Below, piece by piece: positions 54,901 through 64,000 of a DNA stretch of 64,000 nt. A program made the translations under genes and the position numbers. Within the stretch, counting starts at the first letter, position 1; each line of letters begins with the position of its first letter. The stretch covers positions 11,789,260-11,853,259 of the forward strand of contig JARUPZ010000005.1 of assembly GCA_031213475.1 (NCBI GenBank), read 5' to 3'. The notes beneath the pieces are model-generated. The model searched no databases and was not told the origin of the DNA. It saw only the letters and a program-made list of their open reading frames with translations. This DNA is from Nereocystis luetkeana (taxonomy: Eukaryota > Sar > Phaeophyceae > Laminariales > Laminariaceae).

Positions 54901-55254
54901 ATCATAGTTACAGCAACTAGACTACAGCAGCAGTGAACTACAGCAGTACAGCAGTAGTGAACTACAGCAGTAATATAATGCCCTACGCAGGACCCTCGTA
55001 CAAGCACGCGGTATATGTACCACGTGTCACTCACGTTTCAACGAAGTACGTGGACCTTCGATGTTTCGTTCCTCTCGTCGCAGAAGAAGCTTCCTTTTCG
55101 TCGTACGTAGCAGCAGGTTTCTTGAACTTGAAAAAGTCCAGTCTCCTCCTCCTGCTGTATGTATAGCGAGCCAGTAGCAGTCCAGGGTGGCAGTCTTGGG
55201 CCACCGCTGCTAGTAGCTTGCCGCGTGTACGCGCTTCGAGGCTACTTAACCTAT
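51961..55254 (-). repeat. ~3.3-kb structured unit, copy U2 (minus)
   Basis: Full minus-strand copy: it starts (in its own direction) at 55254 with ATAGGTTAAGTAGCCTCGAA and ends at 51961. It has the same internal modules as U1 and no piggyBac MITE. Its 3' hairpin uses CTTATC/GATAAG stems with the same GGCCATC loop (52045-52063), followed by two related CAGC-type hairpins in place of the single long one of U1. Spacing to the next copy is 3295 bp. Confidence 0.85.
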
Positions 55255-56090
55255 TAAACAATGTGGTTTGCGTGGGTCAGCTCGAAGCTGGTATACGCGT
55301 AGCGTGTGTCAGCTCGTGGCTGGTATACGCTCAGATCCGCTTATCGATGGCCGATAAGACACAATCTGGAGAGGGCAAACGCTTAAGCTGCCGTTAAGCT
55401 AACTTGTATGTGTAAGTTTCTCTTGTAAGATAAAGAGATGTTGTTGGCGACTCCTGGCCAGTGTTGGTTGATTGTGCTCAGCAGATGGGCTGATGATGAT
55501 GAGCAGATGTAGAGCAAAAGTAGAGTAAGCTCAAAGGGGAGGGCGGTGCGCGTGTGCGCTCGCAGCTCGCAACAAAGGACGACCCTTGCGCTTCGGTCAA
55601 ACAAAAACAAAATGAGGGAATACCCTCGTATTCCGTTCAAAATAAAACAACGAAGAGAACCCCCAGATTTACTCTAAAGAACAATATATATATATATCTT
55701 GGGGTACATATCCATGACCCCAGTGTAGCCTATGTTGTTTCTCCAACCAGAACTACATTGTAACAGTAAAACTATGCTACCGGTCTCGGAGGGATACTGA
55801 AGATATCCTGTCCATTATGTACCAATGATAGCACGTACTAAATGTGCTGTCTACCGTAGATCATGTACGTACGTACCACAACAGTAGATTCATGGCACTA
55901 CTCGTCACTGGGACTTTATTCTGTGCGTACGGGTGCACAGCAGTATATGCGTAAAAAGACAGCTGCTGCTATCCTACTATAACTCAGACTGGAAAACTGT
56001 CTGTCGTACATAGAATGCGTAAATGTATACCAGATGACGTAAGTGTAATCGAGTAACGAATATGATAGTTACTGACAAGTATCATCTCTA
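55255..56090 (-). repeat. ~3.3-kb unit, partial copy U3 (minus)
   Basis: The 3' part of a second minus-strand unit, nearly identical to 51961-52800. It stops at ATTAGAGATGAT (read in its own direction), where an AAT tract begins. It has the same CTTATC-type terminal hairpin (about 55339-55357). Confidence 0.85.
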
Positions 56091-56124
56091 ATAAATAATA
56101 TTACTAATAATACTAAAAATAATG

Positions 56125-56188
<64 letters not shown>

Positions 56189-56197
56189 TAATAATAA

Positions 56198-56244
<47 letters not shown>

Positions 56245-56296
56245 TTAATAATAATAATAATAATAATAATTATAAAAAAAAAAATAATAATAATAT

Positions 56297-56333
<37 letters not shown>

Positions 56334-56400
56334 AATAATTATAATAATAATAATAATAATAATATTAATAATACTACTAATAATAATAATAATATTAATA
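56091..56400 (+). repeat. AAT microsatellite at the palindrome centre
   Basis: About 310 bp of AAT with a few AAG, ATT and A-run interruptions. It separates minus-strand U3 from plus-strand U4, and both are cut at the same internal point of the unit. Confidence 0.95.
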
Positions 56401-57240
56401 TATTAGAGATGATACTTACTTGTCAGTAACCATCATATTCGTTACTCGATTACACTTACATCATCTGGTATACATTTACGCATTATATGTACAACAGACA
56501 GTTTTCCAGTCTGAGTTATACTGTATAGTAGGATAGCAGCAGCTAGCTGTCTTTTTACGCATATACTGCTCTGCACCCGTACGCACAAAATAAAGTCCCA
56601 ATGACGAGTAGTGCCATGGATCTACTGTTGTTGTGGTACGTACGTACATGATCTACGGTAGACAGCACATTTAGTACGTGCTATCATTGGTGCATAATGG
56701 AAAGGATATCTTCAGTATCCCTCCGAGACCGGTAGCATAGTTTTACTGTTACAATGTAGTTCTGGTTGGAGGAACAACATAGGCTACACTGGGGTCATGG
56801 ATATGTACCCCAAGATATATTGTTCTTTACAGTAAATCTGGGGGTTCTCTTCGTTGTTTTTATTTTGAACGGAATACGAGGGTATTCCCTCATTTTGTTT
56901 TTGTTTGACCGAAGTGCAAGGGTCGTCCTTTGTTGCGAGCTGCGAGCGCACACGCGCACCGCCCTCCCCTTTGAGCTCACTCTACTTTTGCTCTACATCT
57001 GTTCATCATCATCAGCTTCCAGCTGAGCAATCAATCAACAATGTGGCTTGGGGTCACCACAACATCTTCTTCTCTTCTATGTTGAAGCTTCACGTACTAG
57101 TCACCTGACAGTGACTACGTGTTTGCCTCGAACATTTTGACTGTGTATTGCCGGCCATCGGCAATCGAGTCTAGGCGTACACACCAGCTACGAGCTGGTA
57201 CACACGCCAATCGCCATACCTAGTAGGTTATGAACCTTTA
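56401..57240 (+). repeat. ~3.3-kb unit, partial copy U4 (plus)
   Basis: Begins TATTAGAGATGATAC, the same internal position at which U3 ends, and runs through the normal 3' end with the ATTGCC/GGCAAT hairpin. The extra AGCTAG (~56541) distinguishes it from U5 and U6. Confidence 0.85.
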
Positions 57241-60200
57241 ATAGGTTAAGTAGCCTCGAAGCGCGTACACGCGGCAAGCTACTAACAGCGGTGGCCCAAG
57301 ACTGCCACCCTGGACTGCTACTGGCTCGCTATACATACAGCAGGAGGAGGACTGGACTTTTTCAAGATCAAGAAACCTGCTGCTACGTACGACGAAAAGG
57401 AAGCTTCTTCTGCGACGAGAGGAACGAAACATCGAAGGTCGACCTACTTCGTTGAAACGTGAGTGACACGTGGTACATATACCGCGTGCTTGTACGAGGG
57501 TCCTGCGTAGGGCATTATATTACTGCTGTAGTTCACTACTTATAATACTGCTGTACTGCTGTAGTTCACTGCTGCTGTAGTCTAGTTGCTGTAACTACGA
57601 TAGAGACACCTACAGAGTACCACCGCGTAGGAGTTGTGACAATCTCACCTTCTCCGCTTTGTCTTTCCATAGACGAGGACCAATAATCTCGAGAAAACCT
57701 TGAGTGTACCTGCTACTGTACGCTGAACAACAGCAACTCCACTTTACAACCCAGCAAACCTGAGGTTAGGAGCTCTGCTGAGCGTAGTCCATCTCGTGGA
57801 TCGTAAGCCTCGGTTACTCTGAGCAACAGCGACATTTAAGTCAACTCCCGACAAGCATTTCTGCTGTCTGTTAAAGGAGCGCTGAACTTCGATAAATAAA
57901 TTAACCCGCTGTACGCTGCCCAACAGCAACTCCAAATTACAACCCAGTAAATCTGAAGGTTAGGAGCTCTGCTGAGCGTAGTCCATCTCGTGGATCGTAA
58001 GCCTCAGTTACTCTGAGCAACAGCGACATTGAAGTTATCTCCCGACAAGCGTTCTGCTGTCTCTGAACTTATTTCGATACATTTCCAAGAGGGCCTTCGG
58101 CCCCAGAGAGATTTTCTTTTCTCCAAGAGGGCCATCGGCCCCAGAGAGATTTTGTTTCGACAGTCGTCATTGGACTCCACGTGGATCCGTGACCCCACAC
58201 GACCGTTGAAACAAGAACTATTATAATAGCAAATAGTTTCTCCGAGGAGGATACGTACGACAACAGTTTAGTTTCGTGTCTTGATCACACAGCACAGAGC
58301 AGTACTGCTACCTACTGTGTGCATCTCACCTCCGGCCATATTTCTCATACGAAGTGTGGACTCGAAAAATCTTGACTCAACGTCGAGTATTATTATACTG
58401 CTGTACGCTGTCAAGGACAACTTCGCCACAACTCACAGCACCGCTGGGGTTAAGGAGCTCTGCCTAGTGTAGTCCACATCGTGGAACGTCAGCCTCGGGC
58501 AATCCGAGCTGCAGTTGTATAGAAGTAACTCCCGGCGGTACCACCGTCTGTAAAAAGGGACCCTGACTTCACAAATTTCCAACAGGGACCTCCCCGCGGG
58601 ATCATCAAGGAGAAGCCCCTGAAAATAACTCAAATCTCGATAGTGCATCGCGTCGAGTACTTACGTAGCTTGGTGCTGTTTCAATAGCTACCCCAAAGAC
58701 AATCACAGTACTCCTGTAGATTAGAGGCATTGCTAGGCGCCATCCACTACTGGTGTGGATTTGTCAGCCTCGTGAATCACGAGCAAAATCTATTATAGGA
58801 AGCATCTCCCGGCCATCGCTGCCTGTGGTGACTGAGCTCTGCTTCTTGTATCATCAAGAAGGAACCCGTGTGTACTGTTGTATCATCACCTTCATCTGGA
58901 TGATACTACAGCAGTACACTGTCGACTGCTGTAATATACATACGGCAAATATAAAGCCTCGGGATCCCCGAGCATCGTGCGGCAGCTACTCCAAGAAATA
59001 CTACTGCTGTATACCAGGTACCTGGTATACGGTACTACTGGTGTTGTTGTAGTATCGTACGAGATCACCTCACCAAGAACTACAATATTTAACAAAAGAT
59101 TCCTCATCAGGGACCGGAACGTCATCATCAGAGAATGGAACACTACCACCGCAACAAGCTGGAGTGTCATCATCATCAGGGTGTATTATCGTGTGCATCT
59201 TCTTTTTTACCCGGGGACGCACCTGGGGGATTCAGCAGGGAACTCTGGTAATGTACTACTTACTGTATCTGGTAGTCTTTTGAGCAAGCAGTAAACCACT
59301 TGCAGTGATCGCCCACATTGTTCCTTTGTTTATTTTTGGGGCGGCAGGAACTTTCGACCAGGTTTATTCTTTCCTGTGATTGTAGCGGATCGACAAACCA
59401 TTTTCACTTTATAAAGACTACCAGGTACTCCTGTAGCAACCCTCGTTCGTATGTAGTTTAGGTATACACACCCACCTCATACAAGCAGGTGTTGCAGTAG
59501 TATTATATAGAACAGAACGATTCTATGTTCGGTTATTTTATTGCCCTTTTATGTGTTGAATTCACTCCTTGGATCTCATCCGGTAGGTACATCATGTACA
59601 ACTGAATATCCTTGGAACCATCATACAGGTACATTATGTACAAGTAAGTGTTCCCAAAACAATATCACTCCTTGATGTTGCATGTGTGTTTCTTTTTAAG
59701 AAGTTTTAGCATGTAACGCAGAGTAAGAAAGTGTACGCTCAACGGGAGGAGGTATTAGAGATGATACTTACTTGTCAGTAACCATCATATTCGTTACTCG
59801 ATTACACTTACATCATCTGGTATACATTTACGCATTATATGTACAACAGACAGTTTTCCAGTCTGAGTTATACTGTATAGTAGGATAGCAGCAGCTGTCT
59901 TTTTACGCATATACTGCTGTGCACCCGTACGCACAAAATAAAGTCCCAATGACGAGTAGTGCCATGGATCTACTGTTGTTGTGGTACGTACGTACATGAT
60001 CTACGGTAGACAGCACATTTAGTACGTGCTATCATTGGTGCATAGTGGAAAGGATATCTTCAGTATCCCTCCGAGACCGGTAGCATAGTTTTACTGTTAC
60101 AATGTAGTTCTGGTTGGAGAAACAACATAGGCTACACTGGGGTCATGGATATGTACCCCAAGATATATTGTTCTTTACAGTAAATCTGGGGGTTCTCTTC

Positions 60201-60588
60201 GTTGTTTTTATTTTGAACGGAATACGAGGGTATTCCCTCATTTTGTTTTTGTTTGACCGAAGTGCAAGGGTCGTCCTTTGTTGCGAGCTGCGAGCGCACA
60301 CGCGCACCGCCCTCCCCTTTGAGCTCACTCTACTTTTGCTCTACATCTGTTCATCATCATCAGCTTCCAGCTGAGCAATCAATCAACAATGTGGCTTGGG
60401 GTCACCACAACATCTTCTTCTCTTCTATGTTGAAGCTTCACGTACTAGTCACCTGACAGTGACTACGTGTTTGCCTCGAACATTTTGACTGTGTATTGCC
60501 GGCCATCGGCAATCGAGTCTAGGCGTACACACCAGCTACGAGCTGGTACACACGCCAATCGCCATACCTAGTAGGTTATGAACCTTTA
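57241..60588 (+). repeat. ~3.3-kb unit, copy U5 (plus)
   Basis: Full 3348-bp unit, head-to-tail with U4 and U6. Compared with U6 (offset 3344 for most landmarks) it differs by a 4-bp ATAC duplication near 57336 and very few other changes that I can see. It contains the four hairpin modules, the doubled GGGCC...GGCCC hairpins (~58091-58141) and a 22-bp perfect palindrome around CCAGGTACCTGG (59014-59035). Confidence 0.9.
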
Positions 60589-63500
60589 ATAGGTTAAGTA
60601 GCCTCGAAGCGCGTACACGCGGCAAGCTACTAACAGCGGTGGCCCAAGACTGCCACCCTGGACTGCTACTGGCTCGCTATACAGCAGGAGGAGGACTGGA
60701 CTTTTTCAAGATCAAGAAACCTGCTGCTACGTACGACGAAAAGGAAGCTTCTTCTGCGACGAGAGGAACGAAACATCGAAGGTCGACCTACTTCGTTGAA
60801 ACGTGAGTGACACGTGGTACATATACCGCGTGCTTGTACGAGGGTCCTGCGTAGGGCATTATATTACTGCTGTAGTTCACTACTTATAATACTGCTGTAC
60901 TGCTGTAGTTCACTGCTGCTGTAGTCTAGTTGCTGTAACTACGATAGAGACACCTACAGAGTACCACCGCGTAGGAGTTGTGACAATCTCACCTTCTCCG
61001 CTTTGTCTTTCCATAGACGAGGACCAATAATCTCGAGAAAACCTTGAGTGTACCTGCTACTGTACGCTGAACAACAGCAACTCCACTTTACAACCCAGCA
61101 AACCTGAGGTTAGGAGCTCTGCTGAGCGTAGTCCATCTCGTGGATCGTAAGCCTCGGTTACTCTGAGCAACAGCGACATTTAAGTCAACTCCCGACAAGC
61201 ATTTCTGCTGTCTGTTAAAGGAGCGCTGAACTTCGATAAATAAATTAACCCGCTGTACGCTGCCCAACAGCAACTCCAAATTACAACCCAGTAAATCTGA
61301 AGGTTAGGAGCTCTGCTGAGCGTAGTCCATCTCGTGGATCGTAAGCCTCAGTTACTCTGAGCAACAGCGACATTGAAGTTATCTCCCGACAAGCGTTCTG
61401 CTGTCTCTGAACTTATTTCGATACATTTCCAAGAGGGCCTTCGGCCCCAGAGAGATTTTCTTTTCTCCAAGAGGGCCATCGGCCCCAGAGAGATTTTGTT
61501 TCGACAGTCGTCATTGGACTCCACGTGGATCCGTGACCCCACACGACCGTTGAAACAAGAACTATTATAATAGCAAATAGTTTCTCCGAGGAGGATACGT
61601 ACGACAACAGTTTAGTTTCGTGTCTTGATCACACAGCACAGAGCAGTACTGCTACCTACTGTGTGCATCTCACCTCCGGCCATATTTCTCATACGAAGTG
61701 TGGACTCGAAAAATCTTGACTCAACGTCGAGTATTATTATACTGCTGTACGCTGTCAAGGACAACTTCGCCACAACTCACAGCACCGCTGGGGTTAAGGA
61801 GCTCTGCCTAGTGTAGTCCACATCGTGGAACGTCAGCCTCGGGCAATCCGAGCTGCAGTTGTATAGAAGTAACTCCCGGCGGTACCACCGTCTGTAAAAA
61901 GGGACCCTGACTTCACAAATTTCCAACAGGGACCTCCCCGCGGGATCATCAAGGAGAAGCCCCTGAAAATAACTCAAATCTCGATAGTGCATCGCGTCGA
62001 GTACTTACGTAGCTTGGTGCTGTTTCAATAGCTACCCCAAAGACAATCACAGTACTCCTGTAGATTAGAGGCATTGCTAGGCGCCATCCACTACTGGTGT
62101 GGATTTGTCAGCCTCGTGAATCACGAGCAAAATCTATTATAGGAAGCATCTCCCGGCCATCGCTGCCTGTGGTGACTGAGCTCTGCTTCTTGTATCATCA
62201 AGAAGGAACCCGTGTGTACTGTTGTATCATCACCTTCATCTGGATGATACTACAGCAGTACACTGTCGACTGCTGTAATATACATACGGCAAATATAAAG
62301 CCTCGGGATCCCCGAGCATCGTGCGGCAGCTACTCCAAGAAATACTACTGCTGTATACCAGGTACCTGGTATACGGTACTACTGGTGTTGTTGTAGTATC
62401 GTACGAGATCACCTCACCAAGAACTACAATATTTAACAAAAGATTCCTCATCAGGGACCGGAACGTCATCATCAGAGAATGGAACACTACCACCGCAACA
62501 AGCTGGAGTGTCATCATCATCAGGGTGTATTATCGTGTGCATCTTCTTTTTTACCCGGGGACGCACCTGGGGGATTCAGCAGGGAACTCTGGTAATGTAC
62601 TACTTACTGTATCTGGTAGTCTTTTGAGCAAGCAGTAAACCACTTGCAGTGATCGCCCACATTGTTCCTTTGTTTATTTTTGGGGCGGCAGGAACTTTCG
62701 ACCAGGTTTATTCTTTCCTGTGATTGTAGCGGATCGACAAACCATTTTCACTTTATAAAGACTACCAGGTACTCCTGTAGCAACCCTCGTTCGTATGTAG
62801 TTTAGGTATACACACCCACCTCATACAAGCAGGTGTTGCAGTAGTATTATATAGAACAGAACGATTCTATGTTCGGTTATTTTATTGCCCTTTTATGTGT
62901 TGAATTCACTCCTTGGATCTCATCCGGTAGGTACATCATGTACAACTGAATATCCTTGGAACCATCATACAGGTACATTATGTACAAGTAAGTGTTCCCA
63001 AAACAATATCACTCCTTGATGTTGCATGTGTGTTTCTTTTTAAGAAGTTTTAGCATGTAACGCAGAGTAAGAAAGTGTACGCTCAACGGGAGGAGGTATT
63101 AGAGATGATACTTACTTGTCAGTAACCATCATATTCGTTACTCGATTACACTTACATCATCTGGTATACATTTACGCATTATATGTACAACAGACAGTTT
63201 TCCAGTCTGAGTTATACTGTATAGTAGGATAGCAGCAGCTGTCTTTTTACGCATATACTGCTGTGCACCCGTACGCACAAAATAAAGTCCCAATGACGAG
63301 TAGTGCCATGGATCTACTGTTGTTGTGGTACGTACGTACATGATCTACGGTAGACAGCACATTTAGTACGTGCTATCATTGGTGCATAGTGGAAAGGATA
63401 TCTTCAGTATCCCTCCGAGACCGGTAGCATAGTTTTACTGTTACAATGTAGTTCTGGTTGGAGAAACAACATAGGCTACACTGGGGTCATGGATATGTAC

Positions 63501-63941
63501 CCCAAGATATATTGTTCTTTACAGTAAATCTGGGGGTTCTCTTCGTTGTTTTTATTTTGAACGGAATACGAGGGTATTCCCTCATTTTGTTTTTGTTTGA
63601 CCGAAGTGCAAGGGTCGTCCTTTGTTGCGAGCTGCGAGCGCACACGCGCACCGCCCTCCCCTTTGAGCTCACTCTACTTTTGCTCTACATCTGCTCATCA
63701 TCATCAGCTTCCAGCTGAGCAATCAATCAACAATGTGGCTTGGGGTCACCACAACATCTTCTTCTCTTCTATGTTGAAGCTTCACGTACTAGTCACCTGA
63801 CAGTGACTACGTGTTTGCCTCGAACATTTTGACTGTGTATTGCCGGCCATCGGCAATCGAGTCTAGGCGTACACACCAGCTACGAGCTGGTACACACGCC
63901 AATCGCCATACCTAGTAGGTTCTGCGCCATAAACCTTTAAT
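60589..63941 (+). repeat. ~3.3-kb unit, copy U6 (plus)
   Basis: Second full tandem plus-strand unit. At its 3' end TTATGAACC is replaced by TCTGCGCCATAAACC before the sequence passes into AAT repeats. No ORF exceeds about 105 codons, and the short ORFs are not favoured over random frames. Confidence 0.9.
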
Positions 63942-64000
63942 ATAATAATTGATAATAATAATAATAACAACAATAATAATAATAATAATATTTATAATAA
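63942..64000 (+). repeat. AAT tract at window edge
   Basis: TATAATAATTGATAATAATA and onward. Continues beyond the window. Confidence 0.9.

Overview
Eukaryotic nuclear DNA that is almost entirely repeats: no operons, no convincing host gene with start, introns and stop, only short or broken ORFs, long AAT, GA and CTG microsatellites, and at least six classes of transposable element. The element types (chromodomain-type Ty3/gypsy, a non-LTR element with a C-terminal restriction-like endonuclease, a tRNA-headed SINE, hAT-, PIF/Harbinger- and piggyBac-like non-autonomous DNA elements) fit a repeat-rich eukaryote. An alga or other protist is my impression from the style of the reverse transcriptases, but the species cannot be fixed from the sequence.

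Layout. 1-5.1 kb: low-complexity DNA, diverged duplicated non-coding modules and a hairpin-forming minisatellite. 5.1-9.7 kb: a PIF/Harbinger-like element, then minus-strand remnants of an APE-type LINE (5985-6880) and a Ty3/gypsy pol (6985-8100). 9.7-21 kb: four copies of a tRNA-derived SINE, copies of an unnamed repeat that form a near-perfect 751-bp inverted repeat, a small MITE, and a doubtful transporter fragment. 21.8-22.7 kb: a GGGTC-rich hAT-like element. 23.7-25.2 kb: GC-rich retroelement debris. 26.1-29.3 kb: one copy of a ~3.3-kb non-coding repeat unit, with a piggyBac-like MITE inside it, between AAT tracts. 30741-39901: a nearly complete chromovirus-like Ty3/gypsy element with 336- and 339-bp LTRs, inserted in AAT-rich DNA. 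40.3-42.3 kb: purine tracts and simple repeats. About 42.3-51.1 kb: a GC-rich non-LTR retrotransposon with a multi-RING-finger ORF, reverse transcriptase and PD-(D/E)XK-like endonuclease, damaged by an 823-bp internal inversion. 51.96-63.94 kb: a giant imperfect palindrome and tandem array of the ~3.3-kb unit centred on an AAT tract.

Most striking is the ~3.3-kb unit. It has no long ORF but carries hairpins whose loops are conserved while stem pairs change together between copies, and four internal modules with the same two-hairpin plan. That is the signature expected of a structured RNA or of a foldback element using DNA hairpins. I cannot match it to a named family. The autonomous LTR and non-LTR elements supply enzymes for their own copying; the SINE and the MITE-like elements carry no enzymes and presumably borrow theirs.
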